Below, one piece after another: positions 43,192 through 54,500 of a stretch of 64,000 nucleotides of DNA. The stretch's first letter is position 1, and each line of letters opens with the position of its first letter. Both the position numbers and the translations under genes were made by a program. The stretch covers positions 868,001 to 932,000 of the forward strand of contig NZ_CP124750.1 in the NCBI RefSeq assembly GCF_029962605.1, in the 5' to 3' direction. Origin of the DNA: Serratia sarumanii. GTDB lineage: Bacteria; Pseudomonadota; Gammaproteobacteria; Enterobacterales; Enterobacteriaceae. Under the pieces are notes generated by a model. The model made no database searches. It saw only the letters and a list, made by a program, of their open reading frames with translations, and was not told where the DNA came from.

Positions 43192-44652
43192 TTATGCGCG
43201 CTCAGGGATCGCTTTCAGCAGCGAGGTCAGCAGCTTCCAGTACAAACCGACGCTTTCGATATGCACCTGCTCATCCGGCGAGTGCGGGCCGGTGATGGTT
43301 GGCCCGATCGATACCATGTCCATGTTTGGATACGGCTTTTTGAACAGACCGCATTCCAGGCCGGCGTGGATCACCATGATGTTCGGCGTCTTGTCGAACA
43401 GCTCCTGATACAGCTCGCGCACCAGGTGCATCACCGGCGAGTCGGCGTCCGGCTGCCAGCCCGGGTAGCCGCCCTTCGGCGCCACCTTGGCGCCGGCCAG
43501 CTGGCCCAGCGCGGTCAGCATCTCGACCACGTAGTCTTTGCCGCTGTCGATAAGGGAACGGATCAGGCAGATGATTTCCGCTTCGTTTTCGCTGGTGGTG
43601 ACCACGCCGACGTTCAGCGAGGTTTCCACCACGCCTTTTACCGCGTCGCTCATGCGGATCACGCCGTTCGGCGTGCCGTTCAGCAGCGCCAGGAAGCGCT
43701 GCTGGCTGTCGGCGCTCAGCGCCTGCGAAGCGCTGGTGGTCGGCTCCAGCAGCACGGTGATGTTCTTCTCTTTGGCGGAGAGTTCGTTCTGCAGCACCGC
43801 CAGGAACTCCTGGCTCAGCGCTTTCAGCGCATCGGCCTTGTCCGCCGGCACCGCAACCACCGCAGAGGCTTCACGCGGGATGGCGTTGCGCAGGGTGCCG
43901 CCGTTCAGATCCAGCACGCGCAGGTTCAGCGCAGCCGCATGGGCGAACAGGAAGCGCGCCAGCAGCTTGTTGGCGTTGCCCAGACCGACGTGGATCTCGG
44001 CGCCGGAGTGGCCGCCTTTCAGGCCCTTGAGGGTCAGCTTCAGGGTTTGATAACCGGCCGGCACCGCTTCGCGCTGCAGCGGCAGGGTGGTGATGAAGTC
44101 GATACCGCCGGCGCAACCCATGTAGATTTCGCCTTCTTCTTCGGAGTCGGTATTGATCAGGATATCCGCCTGCAGCCAGTTCGGCTGCAGCCCGAAGGCG
44201 CCGTCCATGCCGGCTTCTTCGGTCATGGTCAGCAGCACTTCCAGCGGGCCGTGCTCAACGCTGTCGTCGGCCAGCACCGCCAGGGCAGAGGCCATGCCGA
44301 TGCCGTTGTCGGCGCCCAGCGTGGTGCCGCGCGCTTTCACCCACTCGCCGGCGATATAAGGCTGGATCGGATCCTTGGCGAAATCGTGCACAGTGTCGTT
44401 ATTCTTTTGCGGCACCATGTCCAGGTGCGCCTGCAGCGCGACCGGCTTGCGGTTTTCCATGCCTTTGGTGGCCGGCTTGCGCAGCAGGATATTACCGACC
44501 CGATCGCGCTCGGCGTGCAGGTTCTTTTCTTTGGCCCAGGCGAGGATGTGCTGCGCCAGCGCTTCTTCATGATAAGAAGGGTGCGGGATAGAACAGATCT
44601 TGGCGAAAATATCCCACAGCGGCTGTGGCGAAAGCTGAGACAATTCAGACAC
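43192..44652 (-). CDS. pepD: Cytosol non-specific dipeptidase (aminoacyl-histidine dipeptidase, PepD)
   Basis: A 486-residue M20 zinc dipeptidase with broad specificity. Zinc and catalytic regions are LQAHLDMVPQ, GADNGIGMA, TEEAGMDG and NTDSEEEG; the C-terminal GPHSPDE is also conserved. The start is GTG at 44652 (MSELSQLSPQPLWDIF as in E. coli); the frame continues upstream without a plausible start. It is divergent from gpt. Confidence 0.96.
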   Translation of the reverse strand: MSELSQLSPQPLWDIFAKICSIPHPSYHEEALAQHILAWAKEKNLHAERDRVGNILLRKPATKGMENRKPVALQAHLDMVPQKNNDTVHDFAKDPIQPYIAGEWVKARGTTLGADNGIGMASALAVLADDSVEHGPLEVLLTMTEEAGMDGAFGLQPNWLQADILINTDSEEEGEIYMGCAGGIDFITTLPLQREAVPAGYQTLKLTLKGLKGGHSGAEIHVGLGNANKLLARFLFAHAAALNLRVLDLNGGTLRNAIPREASAVVAVPADKADALKALSQEFLAVLQNELSAKEKNITVLLEPTTSASQALSADSQQRFLALLNGTPNGVIRMSDAVKGVVETSLNVGVVTTSENEAEIICLIRSLIDSGKDYVVEMLTALGQLAGAKVAPKGGYPGWQPDADSPVMHLVRELYQELFDKTPNIMVIHAGLECGLFKKPYPNMDMVSIGPTITGPHSPDEQVHIESVGLYWKLLTSLLKAIPERA

Positions 44653-44991
44653 TATAAGTCTCCTGTGACGGCAGGCTCCGACAGGACGGGCGTGCCGCGC
44701 GGTTAAGGTGAGCGGGTATCTGTGCGTCGTGGCACGATCACCAGAGAATATCACTTTATTTCCGGCGGTGCGCGCACCGTATTGTGCGGTTTAAGCGCTT
44801 GATCACACGGCTTCGCTGCGGGAACGTTCGCTTTTTCAGCATCAATCACCGAAAAGCCGCACGGCGGAAATCGCGAGGTTTTCCTCGGTACAACTGGAAT
44901 TCAACGCGGCCAGTCTCTATAATCTCGCGCAACCTTTTTTCCCCTGAACTATAAAGTAAGCCGCTTCACCAGCCGGCTGGGACACGATTCT
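44653..44991. other. Divergent promoter region pepD/gpt
   Basis: 339 bases. On the plus strand a perfect TATAAT lies at 44918-44923, about 70 bases before gpt, with a poor -35 (TGGAAT at 44895). No gene or repeat is visible. Confidence 0.5.
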
Positions 44992-45450
44992 ATGAGCGAA
45001 AAATACGTTGTTACCTGGGATATGCTGCAAATGCACGCACGCAAGCTGGCGCACCGCCTGCTGCCTGCCGACAAATGGACGGGCATCATTGCCGTAAGCC
45101 GCGGCGGCCTGGTGCCGGCGGCTCTGCTGGCGCGCGAACTGGGCATCCGCCATGTGGATACCGTCTGCATTTCCAGCTACGACCATGACAACCAACGCGA
45201 AATGAAAGTGCTCAAGCGCGCCGAAGGCGACGGTGAAGGTTTCATCGTGGTGGATGATTTGGTGGATACCGGCGGCACCGCGAAAGCGATCCGCGATATG
45301 TACCCGAAAGCGCATTTCGTCACCATCTTCGCCAAACCGGCGGGCCGTCCGCTGGTGGACGACTACGTGGTCGACATCCCGCAGGACACCTGGATCGAAC
45401 AGCCGTGGGATATGGGCGTCAGCTTCGTTCCACCGATCGGCGGCCGCTAA
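44992..45450 (+). CDS. gpt: Xanthine phosphoribosyltransferase
   Basis: A 152-residue purine salvage enzyme using PRPP to convert xanthine, guanine and hypoxanthine to nucleotides. The PRPP-binding motif is [30 protein letters not shown] and the C-terminal IEQPWDMGV are conserved. Order pepD-gpt-frsA-crl matches E. coli. Confidence 0.97.
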   Translation: MSEKYVVTWDMLQMHARKLAHRLLPADKWTGIIAVSRGGLVPAALLARELGIRHVDTVCISSYDHDNQREMKVLKRAEGDGEGFIVVDDLVDTGGTAKAIRDMYPKAHFVTIFAKPAGRPLVDDYVVDIPQDTWIEQPWDMGVSFVPPIGGR

Positions 45451-45591
45451 GCCCAGCCAGTTCCAAGCAAACGCCCGGTTATGCCGGGCGTTTGCGTTAT
45501 TTTGGTTTCTCCCGCCAGAGTTAGGTACACTACCTCCAGTTAAGTAGGCCTTTTGCGGCCTATCGCCAGATTTACGGAGGCTGTTGTTACC

Positions 45592-46839
45592 ATGGCACAG
45601 GCCAACCTTTCTGAAATTCTTTTCAAGCCCAAATTCAAACACCCTGAAACCTCGACGCTGGTGCTGCGCGCGCGCAACAATGTGAGCGCCGCCATGCATT
45701 CCGCATTGGAAGGTGACACCACCGGCAGCTGGTACCGCATGCTGAATCCGCTGCTGTGGGCCTGGCGTGGCGTCAGCCCGATCGAAATCCACGAAGTGCT
45801 GGCGCGCATCGCCGCCTCGGACGCCGAACGCAGCAATCCGCAGCGGCTGGATACCGTGGTGGGCTACCGCAACGGCAACTGGATCTACGAGTGGATCCAT
45901 CAGGGCATGCAGTGGCAGCAGCGGGCGACGGAGCAGCAGGATCCGCTGCTCGGCGGCCAATACTGGCTGAAGGCCGCGAGCCTGTACAGCATCGCCGGTT
46001 ACCCGCACCTGAAGGGCGACGAGCTGGCCGAACAGGCAGAGATGCTCGCCAACCGCGCGTACGAAGAGGCGGCGCTGCTGCTGCCGTACCAACTGAAAGA
46101 GCTGGAGTTCCGCATCGAAGGCGGCGCCAGCGTCACCGGCTTCCTGCACATGCCGGAGAAGGGCGAAGCGCCGTTCCCGACGGTGCTGATGTGCGGCAGC
46201 CTCGATACGCTGCAGACCGACTATCATCGCCTGTTCCGCGACTACCTGGCGCCGCACGGCATCGCCATGCTGACGCTCGACATGCCGTCGATCGGCTCCT
46301 CCTGCAAATTGAAGCTGACGCAGGATTCCAGCTACCTTCACCAGCAGGTGCTGATCCAGCTGGCCTCGGTGCCGTGGGTGGATCATCAGCGGGTGAGTGC
46401 CTTCGGCTTCCGCTTCGGCGCCAACGTGGCGGTGCGGCTGGCCTACCTGGAGCCGCAGCGGCTGCGCGGCGTAGCCTGCCTGGGGCCGGTGGTGCATCGC
46501 CTGCTGTGCGACAGCAGCACCCAGCTGAACGTACCGGACATGTATATGGACGTGCTGGCCAGCCGCATGGGCATGGCCAACGCCTCCGACAACGTGCTGA
46601 AGGTGGAGCTGAACAGCTACTCGCTGAAAATGCAGGGGCTGCTGGGGCGCCGCTGCCCGACGCCGATGATCTCCGGCTACTGGGAGCGCGATACGCTCAG
46701 CCCGAAAGAGGAGTCGCAGCTGATTGTCACCTCCTCGGTGAGCGGCAAGCTGGTCGCCATCCCGCGCACCCCGGTTTACGACAGTTTCCACCGGGCGTTG
46801 CTGCAAATGTCCGGCTGGCTGAAGGACAAAATGCGTTAA
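45592..46839 (+). CDS. frsA: FrsA, fermentation/respiration switch protein (esterase-like)
   Basis: A 415-residue alpha/beta-hydrolase-fold protein. E. coli FrsA binds the IIA-glucose protein of the phosphotransferase system; an esterase or decarboxylase activity has been debated. The hydrolase half has [23 protein letters not shown] and [13 protein letters not shown], in which the usual nucleophile Ser is not obvious. The ATG at 45592 gives [20 protein letters not shown]; the earlier codon at 45553 adds an unrelated tail. Confidence 0.94.
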   Translation: MAQANLSEILFKPKFKHPETSTLVLRARNNVSAAMHSALEGDTTGSWYRMLNPLLWAWRGVSPIEIHEVLARIAASDAERSNPQRLDTVVGYRNGNWIYEWIHQGMQWQQRATEQQDPLLGGQYWLKAASLYSIAGYPHLKGDELAEQAEMLANRAYEEAALLLPYQLKELEFRIEGGASVTGFLHMPEKGEAPFPTVLMCGSLDTLQTDYHRLFRDYLAPHGIAMLTLDMPSIGSSCKLKLTQDSSYLHQQVLIQLASVPWVDHQRVSAFGFRFGANVAVRLAYLEPQRLRGVACLGPVVHRLLCDSSTQLNVPDMYMDVLASRMGMANASDNVLKVELNSYSLKMQGLLGRRCPTPMISGYWERDTLSPKEESQLIVTSSVSGKLVAIPRTPVYDSFHRALLQMSGWLKDKMR

Positions 46840-46899
46840 TTAGTTGCTAAATTTTAACAGTTTGTTAAAAAGAGTGGTCTACATTGAGGAGGTTAGAGA

Positions 46900-47301
46900 A
46901 TGACGTTACCGAGTGGTCACCCTAAAAGCCGACTAATGAAACGTTTTGCCAGCTTGGGGCCGTACCTGCGTGAAGGGCAATGTGAAAACGACCGTTTTTT
47001 CTTTGATTGTTTGGCTGTCTGCGTCAATGTAAAGCCCGCTCCGGAGAAGCGCGAGTTCTGGGGCTGGTGGATGGAGCTGCAGGCGGAAGAGGCGCGCTTC
47101 ACCTATTCGTACCAATTCGGCCTGTTCGACAAAGAAGGCGACTGGACGGCGCAAAACATTAAGGATGATGAAGTGAACGCCAAGCTGGAAGACACCCTGC
47201 GCGACTTCCATCGCCGCCTGGGCGAGCTGCTGGCGACCATGGAACTGGGGCTGGAACCCGCCGACGATTTCAAAGAAAAACTGATCAAACTCTCCGCCTG
47301 A
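46900..47301 (+). CDS. crl: Sigma factor-binding protein Crl
   Basis: A 133-residue protein that binds sigma-S and helps it engage core polymerase, raising RpoS-dependent transcription (curli, stationary phase). The core [20 protein letters not shown] and the N-terminal [10 protein letters not shown] match. GAGGAGG lies upstream of the ATG. It stands between frsA and proB; E. coli has phoE after crl, absent here. Confidence 0.95.
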   Translation: MTLPSGHPKSRLMKRFASLGPYLREGQCENDRFFFDCLAVCVNVKPAPEKREFWGWWMELQAEEARFTYSYQFGLFDKEGDWTAQNIKDDEVNAKLEDTLRDFHRRLGELLATMELGLEPADDFKEKLIKLSA

Positions 47302-47417
47302 CCCCGTTTGACCACGTATTGTGCTGATTTCGCGTTGTGCCTGTTGGCATAACGCGTCTCTCCTGTTACAAAGACCTTTGCACTCTTCTTCTCATCATTA
47401 CACACGGCAGAAATACT

Positions 47418-48521
47418 ATGAACGGCAGCCAGACATTGGTTGTGAAATTGGGCACCAGCGTGTTGACCGGCGGATCGCTGCGTCTGAACCGCGCCCACAT
47501 CGTCGAATTGGTGCGCCAGTGCGCGCAGCAACACGCCGCGGGCCACCGCATCGTCATCGTCACCTCCGGCGCCATCGCCGCCGGGCGCGAACACCTGGGC
47601 TACCCCGAGCTGCCCGCTACTATCGCTTCCAAGCAGCTGCTGGCGGCGGTGGGGCAGAGCCGGCTGATCCAGCTGTGGGAACAGCTGTTCTCCATTTACG
47701 GCATCCACGTCGGGCAGATGCTGCTGACGCGCGCCGATCTGGAAGACCGCGAGCGCTTCCTCAACGCGCGCGATACCATGACGGCGCTGCTGGACAACCG
47801 CATCGTGCCGGTAATCAATGAGAACGACGCCGTCGCCACCGCCGAAATCAAGGTGGGCGACAACGATAACCTGTCGGCGCTGGCGGCCATTCTGGCCGGG
47901 GCCGACAAACTGCTGCTGCTGACCGATCAGCAGGGCCTCTACACCGCCGATCCGCGCAACAACCCGCAGGCCGAACTGATCCGTGAAGTGCACGGCATCG
48001 ACGACGCGCTGCGCGCCATCGCCGGCGACAGCGTCTCCGGCCTGGGCACCGGCGGCATGGGCACCAAGCTGCAGGCGGCCGACGTGGCCTGCCGCGCCGG
48101 CATCGACGTGGTGATCGCCGCGGGCAGCAAACCGGGCGTGGTGGCGGACGTGATCGAAGGCAAACCGGTGGGCACCCGTTTCCACGCGCTGGAAACCCCG
48201 CTGGAAAACCGCAAGCGCTGGATCTTTGGCGCGCCGCCGGCCGGCGAGATCACCGTCGACGATGGCGCGGTGGAAGCGATGATGGCACGCGGCAGTTCGC
48301 TGCTGCCGAAGGGCATCCGCGACGTGAAGGGTGACTTCTCGCGCGGCGAAGTGATCCGCATCCGCAACCTGGCGGGGCGCGATCTGGCGCACGGCGTCAG
48401 CCGCTACAACAGCGACGCGATGCGCATGATCGCCGGGCACCACTCGCAGGAAATCAGCGAAATCCTCGGTTATGAATACGGTCCGGTGGCAGTGCACCGC
48501 GACGATATGATTGTCAGTTAA
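47418..48521 (+). CDS. proB: Glutamate 5-kinase
   Basis: A 367-residue enzyme for the first step of proline synthesis, feedback-inhibited by proline. The amino-acid kinase domain covers about residues 1-255 ([42 protein letters not shown]) and a PUA domain about 275-360. The ATG at 47418 gives [12 protein letters not shown]. proA follows nine bases later. Confidence 0.96.
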   Translation: MNGSQTLVVKLGTSVLTGGSLRLNRAHIVELVRQCAQQHAAGHRIVIVTSGAIAAGREHLGYPELPATIASKQLLAAVGQSRLIQLWEQLFSIYGIHVGQMLLTRADLEDRERFLNARDTMTALLDNRIVPVINENDAVATAEIKVGDNDNLSALAAILAGADKLLLLTDQQGLYTADPRNNPQAELIREVHGIDDALRAIAGDSVSGLGTGGMGTKLQAADVACRAGIDVVIAAGSKPGVVADVIEGKPVGTRFHALETPLENRKRWIFGAPPAGEITVDDGAVEAMMARGSSLLPKGIRDVKGDFSRGEVIRIRNLAGRDLAHGVSRYNSDAMRMIAGHHSQEISEILGYEYGPVAVHRDDMIVS

Positions 48522-48530
48522 GGAGTGAGC

Positions 48531-49784
48531 ATGCTGGAGCAGATGGGAAAGGCCGCCAAGCAGGCCTCCTGGCAGCTGGCGGTGCTGAGCACGGCGAAGA
48601 AGAATCAGGTGCTGTCGGTGATGGCCGACAGGCTGGAGGCCAACAGCGAAGCGATCCTGCTGGCGAACGAACAAGATATGGCGCAGGCGCGCGCCACCGG
48701 CATGAGCGAAGCGCTGCTCGATCGCCTGCTGCTGACCCCGGCGCGGCTGGCGGCGATCGCCAACGACGTGCGCCAGGTGTGCCGCCTGAACGACCCGGTC
48801 GGCCACGTGCTGGACGGCAACCTGCTGGACAGCGGGCTGAAGCTGGAGCGCCGCCGGGTGCCGCTCGGCGTGATCGGCGTGATTTACGAGGCGCGGCCCA
48901 ACGTCACCATCGACGTCGCCAGCCTGTGCCTGAAAACCGGCAACGCGGTGATCCTGCGCGGCGGTAAAGAGACGCATAACACCAACCAGGCGACGGTGAA
49001 AGTGATCCAGCAGGCGCTGGAACAGTGCGGCCTGCCGGCGGCGGCGGTACAGGCGATCGACAGCCCGGATCGCGCGCTGGTGAACGAGCTGCTACGCCTG
49101 GATCGCTATGTCGACATGCTGATCCCGCGCGGCGGCGCCGGCCTGCACAAGCTGTGCCGCGAGCAATCGACCATCCCGGTGATCACCGGCGGCATCGGCG
49201 TGTGCCACACCTACGTGGATGCCGACGTCGATTTCGACAAGGCGCTAACGGTCATTGAAAACGCCAAGATCCAGCGCCCGAGCGCCTGTAACTCGCTGGA
49301 AACGCTGCTGGTGAACCGCAGCATCGCCGCCGAGTTCCTGCCGGCGCTGAGCGCCAAAATGGCGGCGGCGGGCGTGACGCTGCACGCGGCGGAAAACGCG
49401 CTGCCGCTGCTGCAGGGCGGCCCGGCGACGGTGGTGCCGGTGAACGCGGAGGATTACGACGACGAATGGCTGTCGCTGGATCTGAACGTGTTGCTGGTGG
49501 ACGATATCGATCAGGCCATCGACCACATCCGCACCCACGGCACCAATCACTCCGACGCGATCCTCACCCGCTCGCTGAGCAGCGCCGAGCACTTCGTGCG
49601 CGCGGTGGACTCTTCGGCGGTGTACGTCAACGCCAGCACCCGCTTCACCGACGGCGGCCAGTTCGGCCTGGGCGCGGAAGTGGCGGTGAGCACCCAGAAA
49701 CTGCACGCCCGCGGCCCGATGGGCCTGGACGCGCTGACCACCTACAAGTGGATTGGCTACGGCGACGATCTGGTGCGCAGCTAA
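48531..49784 (+). CDS. proA: Gamma-glutamyl phosphate reductase
   Basis: A 417-residue NADPH-dependent dehydrogenase of proline synthesis. The catalytic Cys is in [21 protein letters not shown] and [17 protein letters not shown] are conserved. AAGGAG is five bases before the ATG at 48531, preferred to the GTG at 48525. Confidence 0.96.
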
Positions 49785-49808
49785 GGCCGGATTGCGGTCA
49801 TAAAGACG

Positions 49809-49843
49809 TCAGGGCGTAGCGTGCTGCGCCCTGAGTGTTTTTG
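49809..49843 (+). terminator. Terminator of proBA
   Basis: TCAGGGCG and CGCCCTGA form the stem, followed by GTGTTTTT. Confidence 0.88.
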
Positions 49844-49894
49844 GGGGCACGGCAGTATCACTGCTTGCAAAACAACCAAACGCCCCGGCGGCTA

Positions 49895-49923
49895 TTGACT
49901 CATTTCGCGCGCAGGTCTACCTT
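49895..49923 (+). promoter_or_regulatory. Promoter of tRNA-Thr
   Basis: TTGACT, 17 bases, TACCTT, ending 41 bases before the tRNA. The -10 is imperfect. Confidence 0.6.
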
Positions 49924-49964
49924 GTTCAACGCACTTCCGGCTTGCCCCGCAGGCCCGGCGCGAT

Positions 49965-50040
49965 GCCGATATAGCTCAGTTGGTAGAGCAGCGCATTCGT
50001 AATGCGAAGGTCGTAGGTTCGACTCCTATTATCGGCACCA
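49965..50040 (+). tRNA. thrW: tRNA-Thr (anticodon CGT), integration site
   Basis: A 76-base tRNA with acceptor GCCGATA/TATCGGC, anticodon CGT and encoded CCA. It follows proA as in E. coli, where thrW is the attachment site of CP4-6. Its 3' 18 bases form the left end of a 30-bp repeat found again at 61190. Confidence 0.96.
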
Positions 50041-50052
50041 TTCTCTCTTCCT
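50023..50052 (+). repeat. attL
   Basis: CTCCTATTATCGGCACCAT followed by a variable base and CTCTCTTCCT. The first 18 bases are the 3' end of thrW. The copy at 61190-61219 differs at one position (T/A after CCAT). Confidence 0.9.
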
Positions 50053-50204
50053 GTAATGTCCGTATCCATCCATAAACAGACTGTTTTATAAAGATATTTG
50101 TGATTTTTCAATCCGTATTAGTCCGTAATGTTCCAGTGGAATCCGGTATCTAATATGTATAGGATTGTGTATATGTTCCTGTTCGGTCTTGGATTTCTAT
50201 ACAC

Positions 50205-51377
50205 ATGCCTTTAAACGATATGCAGATTCGCCGCGCTAAGCCTGAAGCTAAAGCCTATACACTTGGAGATGGGCAAGGGCTGTCATTGCTTATAGAACCT
50301 AATGGAAGTAAGAGCTGGCGGTTCCGCTATCGCTATGCCGGTAAACCAAAAATGATCTCGCTTGGCGTCTACCCAACGATCACATTAGCAGATGCTCGTT
50401 CTCGCCGTGATGAAGCTCGAAAACTTGTGGCAGAAGGAAAGAATCCTAGTGAGGTTCGAAAAGAGCAAAAGCTAGCTCTGCAAACAGAGTCAGAGAACGC
50501 TTTCGAAAAGATAGCCAGAGAGTGGCACCAGCTTAAGTCTACAAAATGGTCGTCGGGATATGCCTCGGATATCATCGAAGCGTTTCAGAACGATATTTTC
50601 CCTTATATGGGGGCGAGACCAGTAGGCGAAATTAAACCGTTAGAGCTGTTAAATGTGCTTCGTAAAATAGAGAAACGTGGTGCTTTAGAGAAAATGCGCA
50701 AAGTGCGGCAGCGCTGCTCGGAAGTTTTTCGCTATGCCATTGCTACGGGGAGAGCTGAGTTTAATCCTGCGGCAGAACTCTCAAGCGCCCTCGAAGTACA
50801 TCAATCTAATCACTTCCCGTTCCTAAAGGCTGATGAGATACCTGATTTCCTTCGCGCCTTAAACAGTTACACCGGAAGTCGGCTTGTTTTGATTGCCACT
50901 AAATTACTCATGATTACGGGTGTTAGAACCATCGAATTACGTGCGGCCTTATGGTCTGAATTTGATCTGGATAACGCTATTTGGGAAATTCCCGCTGAAA
51001 GGATGAAAATGCGTAGGTCACATCTTGTGCCATTGTCTACTCAGGCGTTAGATTTACTCAATGAACTCAAGATCATGACAGGGAACTATCGTTATGTTTT
51101 TCCGGGGCGGAATGATCCGAGCAAGCCTATGAGTGAGGCGAGTATTAATCAAGTTATCAAGCGTATTGGTTATGGTGGAAAACTTACTGGCCATGGATTT
51201 CGACATTCCTTATCTACTATCCTCCATGAAAAAGGATATGATTCGGCTTGGATAGAAATACAGCTTGCTCATATAGATAAGAATAATATTAGAGGTGCGT
51301 ATAATCATGCCCAATATATTGATAAGCGCCGGGCTATGATGCAGTGGTATTCAAATTACGCTTTAATGAATGGATGA
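50205..51377 (+). CDS. int: P4-family tyrosine integrase
   Basis: A 390-residue integrase. The N-terminal arm-binding DUF4102 domain covers about residues 1-90 (MPLNDMQIRRAKPEAKAYTLGDGQGL, then SWRFRYRYAGKPKMISLGVYP). The core-binding domain is at about 100-185, and the catalytic domain has Arg in TGVRTIELR, HxxR in HGFRHSLST, His in LAHIDKN and the nucleophile Tyr in GAYNHAQY. It starts 165 bases after thrW and is the likely recombinase for the attL/attR pair. It is convergent with the cargo gene. Confidence 0.95.
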   Translation: MPLNDMQIRRAKPEAKAYTLGDGQGLSLLIEPNGSKSWRFRYRYAGKPKMISLGVYPTITLADARSRRDEARKLVAEGKNPSEVRKEQKLALQTESENAFEKIAREWHQLKSTKWSSGYASDIIEAFQNDIFPYMGARPVGEIKPLELLNVLRKIEKRGALEKMRKVRQRCSEVFRYAIATGRAEFNPAAELSSALEVHQSNHFPFLKADEIPDFLRALNSYTGSRLVLIATKLLMITGVRTIELRAALWSEFDLDNAIWEIPAERMKMRRSHLVPLSTQALDLLNELKIMTGNYRYVFPGRNDPSKPMSEASINQVIKRIGYGGKLTGHGFRHSLSTILHEKGYDSAWIEIQLAHIDKNNIRGAYNHAQYIDKRRAMMQWYSNYALMNG

Positions 51378-51462
51378 TTGTGAAAATATATACTATGCAA
51401 TACAAGCAATCAAAGGTGACTTTGGTTATATTGGAGATAATAAAAATTAATCAGTAAAAAAT

Positions 51463-51490
51463 GGGCTAATGGATTTAATCGCATTAGCCC
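51463..51490 (-). terminator. Terminator of the SIR2-STAND gene
   Basis: GGGCTAATG and CATTAGCCC form a perfect 9-bp stem. On the minus strand it is followed by ATTTTTTAC. It lies 18 bases past the stop of the large gene. Confidence 0.88.
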
Positions 51491-51507
51491 CGTCTATATT
51501 AAATTCG

Positions 51508-54500
51508 CTAAGAAGGGATGATATTACATGCTACGGGGCCTGCATAATTGAAACCTATATTAAATTTCAACCTGTCGCCTGCCTTCAATGCCTCCCAAAG
51601 ATCGTTTTGTACCTCAGAGCGAGGGAAAAAAATATCCTTTCCACTTCCATCGACTGTCACAAACCCAAATCCACTATTAACCCCTTTCAAACTCCCTCTG
51701 AAAATAGTTGCACAAACTTGTCCACCTATATAATCTCTGATTTTAAACCGATCATCTTTTGATATTCTAGCGGTGCGGAGATAATCGAAAATATCAGCAG
51801 ATAAAGAAGTATCTTTGATATCATTTGACTCATATGCGAAACGTGCAAACCAGAATTGCGCTTGAAAATTCTGGTCGTTTGGAGTAAACGCCCTTCTATA
51901 ATAATAAATTAACGAAGCTCTTTTCGAGGGATCCATTATTCTGAGAAGCTCAGCATATTGGTAATTCAATCGGTGATCGCTTCTTCTTCTTTCTAAAGCC
52001 TGCGTAAGTACCTTTGAGGCTTCGTTAAAATCACCTTTATCAATATAAATTTTTGAGAGTCGTATTGCGATAAAAGGATCCCTGGAGTTATCATTAAAAG
52101 CAGAAATAAGTGAACTTAAAATTCTTCCATCATCATTCATAATCCCAGCAAACCTAGCCTCTAAGTTAGAAAGCATTGTTTCGTCTGGATATTTTTGCTT
52201 ACTAATAGTAATTTCTTCCTCAATCCTTCGAATAAGATCATCTATAACTTTACCAGAAACATTGTCATCCTTCATATTATCTTCAAAGTTATCGATAGAC
52301 AACTCTAAAAGAGTTGTAGAAATATATGGGCTTCCACCCCAACGTCTTTGTGCTTCCTGTAATAAATGACGAGCCTCTCCACGAAACTTTATCCGGTCGT
52401 AGGCTTCATTGCTATTATTGGCTTTGTCTCGCCATACAGTAGCCATTGTATGAATTATGCTACTATCATAAGGTGCTTTTTCCTTAGCACTTTCTAGCAA
52501 TTCGATCGCAAGTGATAAATTCCCATTTGGCCGTATTCTTTCAAAGTTTGCCATTTGTTGCAGCAAATACGGGTCTTCTCCGATAGTTTTCAAAGCCTTT
52601 TGATAAATACCATTTACGTCTTGATAGTCAGGAAAAATCTCATGGAGTGATTTTGCGCGCATAAACTGTCTGAATGAAATCCGATCAGATTCAAACGCAA
52701 TATTTATTTTATCTAATATTTGGGTATATTCATTATATTTTTCTAAAGTACTACCGAATGCACGATTAAATACAATTTCTGCTATTTCGGCGTGTCGAGC
52801 TCTGTAATGGTAATCATCATTCCCTTCAGAATCCCATAAAACTATCTTTTCTAATGGAGTAAAGAATTGTTGTTTGAAATCTGAAAAGTTAATGCCAAAA
52901 ATCCTTGCGATTAGACCGGCTCTAACTGGGACACGTAATCTGTTTAACGTACAAATTGTACGATAGATTGTTCTAGCCTGAATAGGATATATAGATTCAT
53001 ATTCATTAAAGATAATATCTTCAAATGGCTCACCCATAGTTGCTTCATGTAAAGCAACTAATAACTGCCGTTCTGAATTAACAATAAATTCTTGTATGCG
53101 CTCAGCTTTAGTTTTATTTATAAGATTAGGGCCCAAGCAATCATGAATCTCAAGCTTTTCTACTAAACTAGCTACCTCGAACTCACTCAGGTTACGCAAT
53201 GAATACACTTCAGTAATTGATTCCTTAAGTAAATCGCAACGTTGGCTCCATTCATTATATCTTTCTGCAGTTATGATTGTTATTTTTAATTCGGATTTTA
53301 CAGCGCTATTAATAAGCGCAGCCATTTTGTTTGCGTGCAATGACGCGTCATCCCAAAAGATAAATATCCTTTCATTAGTTTTTTCTATTATTTCTTTAAT
53401 AATTTCGACGGTTAAATTATCTCCGTTGTTGACCCAAAGCGCGCATCCGAAATCCATAACTCTCATTTCCCAAGCAACTTGCCTGAGGAAAACCGTTTTC
53501 CCTGAACCTGCTTCGCCCTTAAGTAAAATTAACTCTGTAATATCACTTCTCTCAGTTTCAGGCTTTAATATTATTTCTTCTAAGAAACGATCTAACAACG
53601 TTCTTTTAATGGCTAATTCTGCACTTTGTGCATACCAACCTAAATCTGACCCTTTGTAAAATTCCTTAGGGTTGAAATGTTCTACATTCATGTCAGAATG
53701 TATATATTGTATACTGTCAGTAAGTATCCTGTTTAGCTCTTCTGATGGGGGGGCATTAGTTACAAATATTTTTTGAATCGCATTATTCGATATTGGAGTA
53801 ATAAGATAGTTAAATCTTTCAGATAAAGGAATTAAATCATTCACTTTCCTTAAAAAATCTTCAAATGTAAAATCTAAAGCATTTATTTTTTTTGAAGCCC
53901 ACAAATTAATTTCTGGATCCTTAATGCCTGGTTTTAATAGATAATGTCTCTGCCCCTGAGGAACATTGTTATTAACCATTGATATAATATGTCTTATATT
54001 GGCATCTTGTAAACTATGACCTATAAATACAATGCTATACTCTATTGCTAATTCATATAAATATTTAAATAGTAAATTTCTATTATTTTCATATTCATTA
54101 AATTGTTCCACCGTTAAAATAAGTGGCAAATCGGGGTCTCTAGTTCTGGTAATGCATCCATGCAGCTTTACAAAATTCAGTATATCAGTAGTTTTCTCAC
54201 CCTCTTGAAATCCATCATTATTAGATAAATGAATAGAGAGTGTTTGATTGGTTTTTTTTGTTTCGTAACAAAACTCTATCATTCGATCATAATTGGTGGA
54301 GAAAATTGCTTTCCATTGAAAATCTGGGATGATTTTATGGAAATCATTAACCTCAAGATCTTCAAATATTTCTCGTATAAACTCCTGAACATCAATGATA
54401 CCATGCTCTGAAATTGCGAGGTCTGCAATTTGAGTTAGTGACTCATATTTATAATCACCATTAAGAAACCGATCAGATATTAGATTTCCTAAATCATTCC